DNA of 18,209 nucleotides. Origin: JBBSGC01 sp038254525 (GTDB taxonomy: Bacteria; Actinomycetota; Actinomycetes; Propionibacteriales; Nocardioidaceae). The notes under the pieces were generated by a model, which made no database searches, was not told the origin of the DNA, and saw only the letters and a program-made list of their open reading frames with translations. Below are positions 5,759-14,996 of this stretch, one piece after another. The stretch spans positions 1 to 18,209 of the forward strand of contig JBBSGC010000029.1 of the NCBI GenBank assembly GCA_038254525.1, in the 5' to 3' direction. A program made the translations under genes and the position numbers. The stretch's first letter is position 1. The number at the start of each line of letters is the position of its first letter.

Positions 5759-8142
5759 ACGGCTACCAGGTCGATCCCTGGCAGCTGTGCTGGAAGGGTC
5801 TGGCCGTCGACCAGCTGCAGCGAACCGAGTCGACGTTCGCGCTGGCCAACGGCCACCTCGGCATGCGTGGCACGCTCGAGGAGGGCGAGCCGCGGGGCCT
5901 GCCCGGCACCTATCTCAACGGCTTCTACGAGGCGCACGCGCTGCCCTACGCCGAGGGTGGCTACGGCTACCCGGAGGCCGGGCAGACGGTTGTCAACGTG
6001 ACCGACGGCAAGATCATCCGGCTGCTCGTCGAGGACGAGCCGCTCGACATGCGCTACGGAATCGCTCCCGAGCACGAGCGGGTGCTTGACTTTCGCTCCG
6101 GAACGCTTCGACGACGAACCGTGTGGGTGTCCCCGACCGGCCGGCGGATCCGGCTGACCACCGAGCGACTCGTTTCGTTCACCCAGCGTGCCGTGGCCGC
6201 GATCCGCTATGTCGTCGAGCCCCTCGACGGCCAGCTGCAGCTCGTCGCCCAGTCCGACCTGCTGGCCAACGAGCCGATCGAGTCCGCGGGCAAGGACCCG
6301 CGGCTGGCGGCGGTCCTGTCGAAGCCGTTGGTCGCCGACTACCACTCCGGATCGGGCCACCGCGCGTTGCTCGCGCACCACACCCGCGAGTCCGCGCTGC
6401 ACATGGCTGCCGCGATGGACCACGTCTTCGAGACCAGCGACGGCCTCGACACCCGCCTCCACGTCGAGGAGGATCTCGCGCGGGTCACGGCCGCCGTCGA
6501 GGTGCCGCAGGGCGGGCAGCTGGCGATCACCAAGCTCGTGACGTACGGCTGGTCCTCCACCCGGTCGGTGCCGGCCCTGCGGGCGCAGGTCGACGCGGCC
6601 CTCACCGGCGCGATGCAGACCGGCTGGGAAGGGCTGTTGGCCGACCAGCGCACCTATCTCGACTCGTTCTGGGAGACCGCCGATGTGCAGATCGACGGCG
6701 ACCCGGAGCTTCAGCAGGCGGTGCGCTTCGCACTGTTCCACGTGCTGCAGGCCGGCGCCCGCGGTGAGACCAGGGCGATCCCGGCCAAGGGGCTGACCGG
6801 TCCGGGCTATGACGGGCACGCCTTCTGGGACACCGAGACCTTTGTGCTGCCGGTGCTGACCTACACCCAGCCGGAGGCGGCGCGGGACGCGCTGCGCTGG
6901 CGGCACGCCACGATCGACCCGGCGAAGGCTCGGGCCGAGCAGCTGGGACAGCGCGGAGCAGCGTTCCCGTGGCGGTCCATCAACGGCGCCGAGTGCTCCG
7001 CGTACTGGCCGGCCGGCACCGCCGCGTTCCACGTCTCGGCCGACGTCGCCGACGCGGTCGCGCGCTATCTCGGCGCGACGCAGGACCAGGAGTTCGAGCG
7101 CTCCTGCGGCGCCGAGCTGCTGGTCGAGACGGCCAGGCTTTGGATCTCACTCGGTCACCACGACGACCACGGTGGTTTCCGCATCGACGGGGTGACCGGT
7201 CCAGACGAGTACTCGGCGATCTCCGACAACAACATCTACACGAACCTGATGGCCCAGCGGAACCTGCGGGAGGCGGCCGCGGTCTGCGCTCGGCATCTCG
7301 ACGTCGCCGAGCGGTTGGGCGTCGGTGAGGAGGAGCGTCGCGCATGGCTGGCCGCGGCGGAGGCGATGCTCGTCCCCTATGACGACATGCTCGGCGTGCA
7401 CCCGCAGGCCAGTGGCTTCACCGTGCATGACAAGTGGGACTTCGCGTGCACGCCGCAGGACCACTACCCGCTCTTCCTGCACTACCCGTACTTCGACATC
7501 TATCGCAAGCAGGTGGTCAAGCAGGCCGACCTGGTGTTGGCGATGCACCTGCGCGGAGACGCGTTCAGCGCCGCCGAGAAGGCCAGCAACTTCGCCTACT
7601 ACGAGCCACTGACCGTGCGGGACTCGTCGCTGTCGGCGTGTTCCCAGGCGGTGGTGGCCGCCGAGGTCGGGCAGCTCGACCTGGCTTACGACTACTTCAC
7701 AGAAGCCGCGCTCACCGACCTGCACGACCTGCACAACAATGTTCGCAACGGCCTGCACATCGCGTCGCTGGCCGGCGCGTGGACGGTCGCGGTCGCCGGC
7801 TTCGGTGGCATGCGCGACCACGGGGGACGACTGACGTTCGTCCCGAGGCTGCCTCGAGCGCTGTCTCGGATCGCCTTCCGGATGTGCTACCGCGGCAACC
7901 GGCTCCTGGTCGAGGTGGGCCAGCAGGAGGCGACCTACCGGCTGCTCGACGGCGAGCCGTTCGAGGTCGAGCATCATGGGGAGACGCTGACGGTCCGGAA
8001 GGAACCGACGTCTCGGCCGCTGCCCCAGATCGAAGCTGGGCCCCGACCGCAACAGCCACCCGGCCGCGCCCCGGGACGCCGCGAGTGGCCTCGGGTGCCG
8101 GCCGGGAGTAGCCCCCAGGTGCCGCGAGCCGCCCAGACATGA
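5755..8142 (+). CDS. Glycoside hydrolase family 65 protein (putative disaccharide phosphorylase)
   Basis: A 795-residue GH65 enzyme of normal length, with an N-terminal beta-sandwich, an (alpha/alpha)6 catalytic barrel and a small C-terminal domain. Catalytic signatures are F-W-D-T-E at 357-361, general acid E485 in T-G-P-D-E-Y, and K589-Q590 in V-V-K-Q-A-D. The loop D623-S-S-L-S-A-C-S-Q631 corresponds to the phosphate-binding loop of maltose, trehalose and kojibiose phosphorylases, but the His usual after this serine loop appears to be Gln. Family members split an alpha-glucoside with phosphate, giving beta-glucose-1-phosphate plus a sugar; the substrate here is unknown. The GTG start overlaps the HAD stop by 4 nt, so translation is coupled. 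The C-terminal 45 residues are Pro/Arg-rich and probably disordered. The stop overlaps the next gene by ATGA. Confidence 0.92.
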   Translation: MNGYQVDPWQLCWKGLAVDQLQRTESTFALANGHLGMRGTLEEGEPRGLPGTYLNGFYEAHALPYAEGGYGYPEAGQTVVNVTDGKIIRLLVEDEPLDMRYGIAPEHERVLDFRSGTLRRRTVWVSPTGRRIRLTTERLVSFTQRAVAAIRYVVEPLDGQLQLVAQSDLLANEPIESAGKDPRLAAVLSKPLVADYHSGSGHRALLAHHTRESALHMAAAMDHVFETSDGLDTRLHVEEDLARVTAAVEVPQGGQLAITKLVTYGWSSTRSVPALRAQVDAALTGAMQTGWEGLLADQRTYLDSFWETADVQIDGDPELQQAVRFALFHVLQAGARGETRAIPAKGLTGPGYDGHAFWDTETFVLPVLTYTQPEAARDALRWRHATIDPAKARAEQLGQRGAAFPWRSINGAECSAYWPAGTAAFHVSADVADAVARYLGATQDQEFERSCGAELLVETARLWISLGHHDDHGGFRIDGVTGPDEYSAISDNNIYTNLMAQRNLREAAAVCARHLDVAERLGVGEEERRAWLAAAEAMLVPYDDMLGVHPQASGFTVHDKWDFACTPQDHYPLFLHYPYFDIYRKQVVKQADLVLAMHLRGDAFSAAEKASNFAYYEPLTVRDSSLSACSQAVVAAEVGQLDLAYDYFTEAALTDLHDLHNNVRNGLHIASLAGAWTVAVAGFGGMRDHGGRLTFVPRLPRALSRIAFRMCYRGNRLLVEVGQQEATYRLLDGEPFEVEHHGETLTVRKEPTSRPLPQIEAGPRPQQPPGRAPGRREWPRVPAGSSPQVPRAAQT

Positions 8143-8948
8143 CCCCAGACGCAACCCCGGACAGGACGCTGGACAGGAAGCTGGACGACAAGGCGACCGA
8201 GCTGCTGGCGCTGTACACCGGCCCCGAGCTGCTCGTCGTGGTCAACGTGTGGGACGTCGCGAGTGCAACCGTGGTCGCCAGCGCGCCTGGCTGCCGGGCG
8301 CTTGCGACCGCAAGCCACGCCATCGCCGCGACGTTCGGTTATCCAGACGGCGAGCGGATCTCGCGCGACCTGATGCTGGACATGTGCGGCCGGATCGCCG
8401 CCGCCGTCGACCTCCCGGTCACTGCGGACCTCGAGGCCGGCTACGGCGATCCCGCGGAGACGACCCGGCGAGCGGTGGCGGCGGGCATCGCCGGTGCCAA
8501 CCTGGAGGACGCGATGGCCCCGTTGGCCGACTCGGTCGCCGCTGTGGAGGCGGTGGTGCGGGCCGCGGCCGAGGCGGGCGTGCCGTTCGTCCTCAACGCC
8601 CGCACCGACGCGTTCCTCCAGGCCGGCGACCGCAACCGTGACCAGGTGCTGGCGGACGCGATCGAGCGCGGCCGTGCCTATCTGGACGCCGGCGCCGCGT
8701 GCGTGTTCGTTCCAGGCTTGGTCGATGAGCTGACCGTCCGGCGGCTGGTCGAGGGCATCGGGGCCCGTCGGGTCAGCCTGCTGGCGACGCCGGGCACACC
8801 ACCACTGTCGGTGCTCGCCGGACTCGGCGTGGCTCGCGTGTCCTTCGGCCCCTGGTCGCAGCGGGTCGCGATGACCGCGCTGGCCGACACGGCAGCCGAC
8901 CTGTTGGCCGGCGGCTCGTTGCCCGATGGTGTCCGGCCGCTGACCTGA
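8139..8948 (+). CDS. Isocitrate lyase/PEP mutase family protein
   Basis: A 269-residue TIM-barrel protein of the isocitrate lyase/phosphoenolpyruvate mutase superfamily. Visible marks are N-V-W-D-V-A-S-A at 36-43, G-Y-P-D-G at 67-71, the metal-binding A-D-L-E-A-G-Y-G-D at 96-104, N-L-E-D at 121-124 and N-A-R-T-D-A-F at 153-159. The KKCGH cysteine motif of true isocitrate and methylisocitrate lyases is absent, so it belongs to the small PEP-mutase-like group, which includes oxaloacetate decarboxylases, phosphonopyruvate hydrolases and uncharacterised enzymes. C-C or C-P bond cleavage of an oxo-acid is therefore a family expectation, not a demonstrated activity. It is the third gene of the HAD-GH65 operon, joined by an ATGA overlap, but has no obvious link to disaccharide phosphorolysis. 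Confidence 0.88.
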   Translation: MTPDATPDRTLDRKLDDKATELLALYTGPELLVVVNVWDVASATVVASAPGCRALATASHAIAATFGYPDGERISRDLMLDMCGRIAAAVDLPVTADLEAGYGDPAETTRRAVAAGIAGANLEDAMAPLADSVAAVEAVVRAAAEAGVPFVLNARTDAFLQAGDRNRDQVLADAIERGRAYLDAGAACVFVPGLVDELTVRRLVEGIGARRVSLLATPGTPPLSVLAGLGVARVSFGPWSQRVAMTALADTAADLLAGGSLPDGVRPLT

Positions 8949-9029
8949 TCGACGTATTTGCCCCCAAGCGGTCGGCGTCCGGGTGATATACCTGCCGAGG
9001 CGGCCGCCCGGCCGCAGACGGGAGCCACC

Positions 9030-10052
<1,023 letters not shown>

Positions 10053-10235
10053 GCGGGGTTCCTCGCCGGCGCCAAGGGGCTGGCGTACCCGGTCGACCGT
10101 GGCCCCACGACGCACCCGATCCGCCAGCCCGCCCCCGACGTCGCCGAGGCCACCGCCGGGTTCGACAACATCACCTACCTCAAGGGCGCGAGCGTCCTCA
10201 AGCAGCTGGTCGCCTACGTCGGTGAGGAAGACTTC

Positions 10236-11489
10236 GTGGCCGGCCTGCGGGCCTACTTCGCGGCGCACGCCTGGGGCAACGCCTCCCTGGACGACCTGAT
10301 GGGCGCACTGGCCACCGCCAGCGGACGCGACCTGGCCGCATGGACGCACGGCTGGCTCGACACCGCAGGGGCCGACACGTTGAGCCTCGAACCGGTCGGC
10401 GAGGGTTTCCTGCTCCGCGCGAGCGGCCCCGACGGCGGCGCACCGCGCCCGCACCGCCTGGACATCGGCGTCTACGACCGCAGCGACGGCTCACTCGTAC
10501 GCCAGGAGCCCGTCAGGTTGGAGGTAGCCGGAGCAACCACCCAGGTTCCGGGCGGATTCCCGGCAGCCGGCCTGTTGCTGGTCAACGACGGAGACCTCAC
10601 CTATGCCTCGGTCCGGCCCGACCGCGACTCCCTGGCGGACCTCCTCGCCTCGGCCGGCGAGCTGCCCACCGCGACCGCTCGCGCCGTCGCGGTCGGGACC
10701 GTCTGGGACATGCTGATGACCGGCGACCTGCCGGCGGCCGATGTGGTCCGTTGCATCACCGGCGTGCTGGCCGGCGAGACCGCCGAGTCCGTGATCGAGC
10801 CGTTCCTCGGCATGGCGGTGCAGGCCGCGGAGCTGTGGGCACCAGCGGCTGAGCGCGAGGCGCTCCTCGATGTGGTGGCTCAGGCCTGCCTGGCCTTGAG
10901 CGAGCACGGTGGCGCCCGGCGTCTGGTGGCGTTGCGTTCGCTGGCACGCACCGCCGTCACCGACGAGCAGCTCGCGACGCTGCGTGCCGCCGCCGGGAAG
11001 GACGACGTCGACCTCCAGTGGCGCACCCTCACCCGGCTGGCCGCGCTCGGCCGGCTGGACCGCGACGCCGTCGAAGCGCTGCGCGAGGGTGATCCCGACC
11101 CGGATGCCTGGGTGCGGGCACTTGGCGTCGAGGCGGCGGCGCCCGACACCGACCACAAGCAGGCAGCGTGGCGGGCGGCGGTCGAGGAGCGGCGGGTGCC
11201 GATCGGGTCGCTGTTCTCGCTGGCCGCATCCTTCTGGCAGCCGGCGCAGGGCGAGGTGCTGCAGCCGTTCGCCGAGCAGTACCTGGCGGCATTGCCTGAG
11301 CTGGGCAGCGCCGGCATGATCCCGGCAATGGCTACCGCGGCCGCGATGTTCCCGCTGGTCGGGGTAGACGGTGGGTTCGTGGACCGGGTGGTCGCTGCCG
11401 CGAAGTCCGATCAGGTGAGTCCGGTGGTCGCCCGCCGGGTGCTCGAACGCGCCGACCAGCTGCAGCGGATGCTCACCGCGCGCGGCTGA
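10236..11489 (+). CDS. PepN C-terminal fragment with a possible internal restart
   Basis: The frame is open from 10053 to 11489. The first plausible restart is the GTG at 10236, which has GAGGA 7 nt upstream; this would give 417 residues. The product would hold the end of the catalytic domain and the helical C-terminal domain but neither the zinc site nor Tyr383. Codon use stays coding-like to the end with no further stop or shift, which argues that the interruption is recent or an error. Confidence 0.45.
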   Translation: MAGLRAYFAAHAWGNASLDDLMGALATASGRDLAAWTHGWLDTAGADTLSLEPVGEGFLLRASGPDGGAPRPHRLDIGVYDRSDGSLVRQEPVRLEVAGATTQVPGGFPAAGLLLVNDGDLTYASVRPDRDSLADLLASAGELPTATARAVAVGTVWDMLMTGDLPAADVVRCITGVLAGETAESVIEPFLGMAVQAAELWAPAAEREALLDVVAQACLALSEHGGARRLVALRSLARTAVTDEQLATLRAAAGKDDVDLQWRTLTRLAALGRLDRDAVEALREGDPDPDAWVRALGVEAAAPDTDHKQAAWRAAVEERRVPIGSLFSLAASFWQPAQGEVLQPFAEQYLAALPELGSAGMIPAMATAAAMFPLVGVDGGFVDRVVAAAKSDQVSPVVARRVLERADQLQRMLTARG

Positions 11490-12375
11490 CCAGTTGCTCC
11501 CGCGCCAGCGCGGCCACCTCCGCGTGGGTGCCGAACCACACCCCGGGCTGCCCGGCGATGTGCCCGAGCAGTTCGTGGAGGACGACCAGCCGGGAGCGGT
11601 GACCGATGACATGCGGGTGCATGGTCAGCTGGAAGAGGCCGCCCGCTGCGTACGCCGCGTCGAACTCGTCACGCCAGATCGACAACACCTGCCGCGGCGG
11701 CGTGTACGGCCGGGAGCCGGTGTAGCGGTCCATCGTGAAATACGGCGCGTCGTCGCGAATCCACTCCACCGGCACCTCGATCACGCCTGTGGGCCGGCCA
11801 TCGGCGAGCACCTCATAAGGTTCGTCGTCGGCCATCAGCGACGAGTCGTAGGCCAGGCCAAGCTCCCGGATGATCGCCAGGGTCGAGTCGGAGAAGTCCC
11901 AGCTCGGGGTCCGGATGCCGACCGGGCGGGTGCCGGCCAGCTGCTCGAGCGTCTCGACCGCCCGGCCGGTGAGATCGAGCTCCTGCGCCGGCTCCAGGAG
12001 CATGTTGCGCTCGTGGATCCAGCCGTGCACGGCAACCTCGTGGCCCGCCGCGACGTAGGCCTCGACCTCGCCCGGGTGCAACAGGGCCGACACGGCGGGA
12101 ATGAAGAAGCTCGCCGGGGCGGCGTGCTCGGCCAGCAGGCGCAGGATCGCCGGGACCGCGACGCGCGCGCCGTACTCCCCCTGCGAGAGCTTCCCCGGGC
12201 TGGTCTCGGCATCGCGCAGCGGGATCGTCTCGTGGTCGGAGTCGAACGAGAGCGCCACCGCGACGCGAGCTCCTCCTGGCCAGCGGGTGGGCACGAGCCG
12301 ACGACCCGCTCGCAGCGCCGCGACGTGTCCACGCCAGATCGACTCGTCCCACTGCCACGGCTGCTGGTCGGTCAT
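11473..12375 (-). CDS. Polysaccharide deacetylase (CE4/NodB-type) family protein
   Basis: A 300-residue NodB-fold hydrolase. Motif 1 is S-F-D-S-D-H-E at 43-49, with catalytic D45 and a metal-site aspartate D47. Motif 2 is H117-G-W-I-H121-E with the two zinc histidines, motif 3 is R-T-P-S-W at 155-159, and the late histidine is in T-M-H-P-H at 251-255. This spacing resembles the HpPgdA/PuuE-like branch, which acts on peptidoglycan, allantoin or other small amides, so polysaccharide may not be the substrate. No signal peptide is visible, which favours a cytosolic small-molecule amidohydrolase. A strong GAGGAG lies 6 nt before the ATG. It follows the TY-Chap gene by 52 bp on the same strand and may be co-transcribed. 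Its 3' end overlaps pepN by 17 bp. Confidence 0.9.
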   Translation of the reverse strand: MTDQQPWQWDESIWRGHVAALRAGRRLVPTRWPGGARVAVALSFDSDHETIPLRDAETSPGKLSQGEYGARVAVPAILRLLAEHAAPASFFIPAVSALLHPGEVEAYVAAGHEVAVHGWIHERNMLLEPAQELDLTGRAVETLEQLAGTRPVGIRTPSWDFSDSTLAIIRELGLAYDSSLMADDEPYEVLADGRPTGVIEVPVEWIRDDAPYFTMDRYTGSRPYTPPRQVLSIWRDEFDAAYAAGGLFQLTMHPHVIGHRSRLVVLHELLGHIAGQPGVWFGTHAEVAALAREQLVSRAR

Positions 12376-12427
12376 CGGCGTCTCCTCAGGGGGCGGGCTG
12401 CGCGCCAGCGGTTCAAGATGACCGGAA

Positions 12428-13816
12428 TCACGGCTCGTCCGGCTCGTCGAACAGGGTGGCCTCGCCCGGCTCGTCGAACAGCCCCAGCTGCCGGACCCGC
12501 CACGAGCTCGACCGTGGACCCGGGGTTCCCGAGCCGAGAACCACCACCCGAAGCGCCCGCCGCAGCAGCTCCACGGTGCTCTCCCAGGCGGTCGCCTCGA
12601 CGGTGCACGCCTCGGCCTCTTCCCGGTCGCCGGCGACCTGGGCCTCCCGCGCCGATGACCGCCAGGCGATCTCCTGCTCGGAGCTGAGCCGGATGAACCG
12701 CAGCAGCGTGTCGCGGTCGCGCCCGCAGATGTGCGCCACCGCTTCGGGACTCAGCGAGCTCTGGCCACCGACGTCGAGCTGAAGCACGGTCAAGAGCTCG
12801 GCCGGCAGCTCGTCGCCGCTGCCGTCGGGGGCCGAACCCGTCCGGGCTGGCAGCCGCACTGCGGCGCCGGGGGGGTCGACGTCTGCAAACGGCAGCCGTC
12901 CCTCGAGACGGTCAGCCAGCTCGTCGTCGAGGGTATCGGCGACCTGCGACAACAGGCCAAGCATGTCGCGCAGGTGCTCGGCCACGAAGGGCACCGCCGG
13001 TAGCTGGATGACGGCCAGGACCCCGTCGTCGACCAGGACGAACTTCACCATCGTCCATGTGCGGTTGAGGTCGCTCAGGACCTCCGCTGCTCGCGTGCGA
13101 CCGGTGATCCCGCGCACCAGCGGGGCGAAGAGACCGACCACCGGCAGGTCAGGAAGCACGCGTACGAAGACCAACGCGCTGCCCGAGCGGACCGGGATGT
13201 CGCCGTCGGCGTCCTTCTCCGGGACGTGGCCGAAGACAGGGGTCAGTGCCTCGTCGACCAGTGCCCGCAGGTGCTCGGTGTCCTCGGGCATGACCGCCCG
13301 CGGCATGTCCGCCACCGCGTCCCGCGTCGGGCTGGCCAGACCGAGGTCAGGCGCCTGGTTGTGCCCGCCGGGTACGTCGGCGCTCAGGAACGTTGGATGC
13401 GGGACGCCCCAGACGTCACGGAGGGCCGTGACGGCCATCGCGGCGAGCCGGTCGGCGTAGGACCGCGGGACGTCGAGGTGGAAGTTGGTGGAGCCGGCGT
13501 CGGCCTCCTCGTCGGGAGCGTGCGTCGGACTCAGCCACCCGGCGGCCTCGAGCTGCGCCTCCGACTCAGCATGGAGACGGTGCGCAGGGCGCAGGTAGTG
13601 GTTGCTCGCCACCTCGCCGCGCAGGCGGTCGCCGGCCCAGCCGCTGAACTGTACGTACGGCATCGCTCCGGAGTCGTCGTCGTCACCTCCGGCCAGCGCG
13701 ACGACGAGGACGTCGTCGTCACCCATGTCGGCCAGGTGGTCCGCCAGCCGGCTCTGGAACGCGCCCCACGCCCGGTCGACCGTGCGCTCCAGGTCGAACT
13801 CGTCGAAGTCCGGCAC
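12428..13816 (-). CDS. TY-Chap (YbjN/CesT-like peptide-binding chaperone fold) protein
   Basis: A 462-residue protein that I assign to the actinobacterial family described as T3SS (YopN, CesT) and YbjN peptide-binding chaperone-like. Residues about 1-140 form an N-terminal domain (Y-V-Q-F-S-G-W at 54-60). Residues about 180-305 form a YbjN-like alpha/beta domain with L-N-R-T-W-T-M-V-K-F at 250-259 and a helix rich in Leu and Asp. Residues about 335-425 are a helical region (L-S-P-E-A-V-A-H, then L-L-R-F-I-R-L-S-S-E-Q-E-I-A-W). The tail is Q443-L-G-L-F447-D-E-P followed by a second L-F-D-E-P, and the pentapeptide fits the sliding-clamp-binding consensus. No type III secretion genes are nearby; molecular function is unknown. 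GTG at 13816 was chosen because GGAGG lies 7 nt upstream; an in-frame ATG at 13951 would add 45 unlikely residues. Confidence 0.85.
   Translation of the reverse strand: MPDFDEFDLERTVDRAWGAFQSRLADHLADMGDDDVLVVALAGGDDDDSGAMPYVQFSGWAGDRLRGEVASNHYLRPAHRLHAESEAQLEAAGWLSPTHAPDEEADAGSTNFHLDVPRSYADRLAAMAVTALRDVWGVPHPTFLSADVPGGHNQAPDLGLASPTRDAVADMPRAVMPEDTEHLRALVDEALTPVFGHVPEKDADGDIPVRSGSALVFVRVLPDLPVVGLFAPLVRGITGRTRAAEVLSDLNRTWTMVKFVLVDDGVLAVIQLPAVPFVAEHLRDMLGLLSQVADTLDDELADRLEGRLPFADVDPPGAAVRLPARTGSAPDGSGDELPAELLTVLQLDVGGQSSLSPEAVAHICGRDRDTLLRFIRLSSEQEIAWRSSAREAQVAGDREEAEACTVEATAWESTVELLRRALRVVVLGSGTPGPRSSSWRVRQLGLFDEPGEATLFDEPDEP
12439..12481. repeat. 16-bp direct repeat at the 3' end of the TY-Chap gene
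   Basis: The 16 bases CCGGCTCGTCGAACAG occur at 12439-12454 and again at 12466-12481, a 27-bp period. On the minus strand they encode two L-F-D-E-P copies nine residues apart. The period is a whole number of codons, so the protein frame is kept. Confidence 0.75.
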
Positions 13817-13823
13817 CCGGTGA

Positions 13824-13828
13824 CCTCC
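13824..13828 (-). promoter_or_regulatory. Shine-Dalgarno sequence of the TY-Chap gene
   Basis: GGAGG on the minus strand lies 7 nt before the GTG at 13816 and decides this start against the longer frame beginning at 13951. Confidence 0.7.
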
Positions 13829-13851
13829 GTGTTGGCTGCGCTGACGTGTGG

Positions 13852-13857
13852 AGACTA
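13852..13857 (-). promoter_or_regulatory. Possible -10 element for the TY-Chap gene
   Basis: TAGTCT (TANNNT type) on the minus strand would give a leader of about 28 nt carrying the Shine-Dalgarno sequence. No good -35 is visible, so this is tentative. Confidence 0.25.
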
Positions 13858-13923
13858 TGGGAGCCGCGGGCGGTGCCACACTCGTGGTCCCTGTCTCGTC
13901 AGAGCGGCGGAAGTGACGCCGGT

Positions 13924-13952
13924 GTGACACCGTCGCCAGGCGGCTCCACAAT
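13924..13952 (+). promoter_or_regulatory. Putative promoter of the S41 peptidase gene
   Basis: GTGACA (13924-13929; 5 of 6 bases of the TTGACA consensus) is followed after 17 bp by CACAAT (13947-13952), which ends 6 nt before the second GTG at 13959. This is the best complete -35/-10 pair in the window and suggests a leaderless mRNA. Confidence 0.5.
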
Positions 13953-13958
13953 GACGTG

Positions 13959-14984
13959 GTGTCTTCGCTCCAGGCGGCAGTCGAGGCGGTCGCCGAATGC
14001 GTCGAGGACCGTTATGTGCACGCTGCCGAGGGGGTCCGGGCAGCGGCCGCGCTGCGCGAGCACCTGGCTAACGGTCGTTACCGGGCCGTGCCCTACGACG
14101 CGCGGCTGGCCGAGGCCCTGACGGCCGACCTGCAGGAGGTGCTGCCCGACCTCCATCTGCAGGTCAGGTGGAGCGATGCGGAGCGAACCCTCTCCGCTCT
14201 GAGCGACTGGGACGATCCGGAGCTCCGCGCGGCCTACTGGGCTCGTGAGGACCTGGCCAACCAGGGCTTCGACAAGGCCGAACGGCTGCCCGGCAACGTC
14301 GGCTTCCTGGCGGTGCGTAACGTCGAAGAACCGGAGGGGACCGCGCAGGTCATCGACGCCGCCTTCGCCTTCCTCGCCAGGTGCAACGCCCTGGTCATCG
14401 ACCTGCGACGGACCACCGGCGGGGCTCCCAGCGGCGTCTCGCACCTCCTCGGCCATCTGCTCCCACCCGGCACGCCGCTCCTCCAGGTCGTCAACCGCTC
14501 CGGCGTGGTCGTCGAGAACACCGCGACGCCGCTGGGTCGCGAGCCGACGCTGGGACCGGACGTACCGGTGTTCGTGCTGGTGGGCCGGCGCACCGTGTCG
14601 GGCTGCGAGGAGCTGGCTTACGACCTGCGCGCAGCTGGGCGGGCCACCCTGGTCGGTCGGACGACGCTCGGTGCGGCCAACCCGGTCGACGTTTTCGCCG
14701 TCGACCGGCATCTGGTCGTTCGGATGCCGACCGCCTATGTCCGCAACGTGGTCACCGGCGGCAACTGGGAGGGTGTCGGGATCACGCCTGACATCGACTG
14801 CGCAGTCGACGACGCGCCCGCCGTGGCGCACCGGCTCGCGGCCCAGAGCGTCCGCGCCCGGGTCGAGGCAGGTCGGCTGCCGCACGCCGAAGCTCTGGTC
14901 GAGGAGCTGGCCGATGTGCTCGCCGAGCTCGACGAGGAGCTCGGCGACACCGGTCGCGGTTGTCCTCGGGTCGCCTGGGAGTAG
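13959..14984 (+). CDS. S41 family peptidase (tail-specific/IRBP-like)
   Basis: A 341-residue protein with an N-terminal helical domain (about 1-105) and an S41/crotonase-like protease core. Visible core motifs are G-F-L-A-V near 115-119, the strand A-L-V-I-D-L-R with T-G-G at 144-155, nucleophile S214 in R-T-V-S-G-C-E-E, T-L-G-A-A-N-P near 236-242, and N-W-E-G-V-G-I-T-P-D at 269-278. The order and spacing match IRBP-like S41 proteins that lack a PDZ domain. There is no signal peptide, so it is probably cytosolic; substrate unknown. Two tandem GTG codons (13956 and 13959) could start it. I chose the second because a CACAAT element lies 6 nt before it. It is divergent from the TY-Chap gene, and the metallo-hydrolase gene follows after 12 bp. 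Confidence 0.9.
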   Translation: MSSLQAAVEAVAECVEDRYVHAAEGVRAAAALREHLANGRYRAVPYDARLAEALTADLQEVLPDLHLQVRWSDAERTLSALSDWDDPELRAAYWAREDLANQGFDKAERLPGNVGFLAVRNVEEPEGTAQVIDAAFAFLARCNALVIDLRRTTGGAPSGVSHLLGHLLPPGTPLLQVVNRSGVVVENTATPLGREPTLGPDVPVFVLVGRRTVSGCEELAYDLRAAGRATLVGRTTLGAANPVDVFAVDRHLVVRMPTAYVRNVVTGGNWEGVGITPDIDCAVDDAPAVAHRLAAQSVRARVEAGRLPHAEALVEELADVLAELDEELGDTGRGCPRVAWE

Positions 14985-14990
14985 CAGGCT
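14985..14990 (+). promoter_or_regulatory. Putative -10 element (leaderless) of the metallo-hydrolase gene
   Basis: CAGGCT begins right after the S41 stop codon and ends 6 nt before the ATG at 14997. A TTGTCC at 14960-14965, 19 bp upstream, could be the -35. The AGG could also act as a weak ribosome-binding site in a read-through transcript. Confidence 0.4.
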
Positions 14991-14996
14991 GGTCCC

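Noticed and set aside
12428..13816. Part of a type III secretion system
   Set aside because: The fold resembles YbjN/CesT chaperones, but there are no secretion genes nearby and this family is widespread in actinobacteria without such systems.
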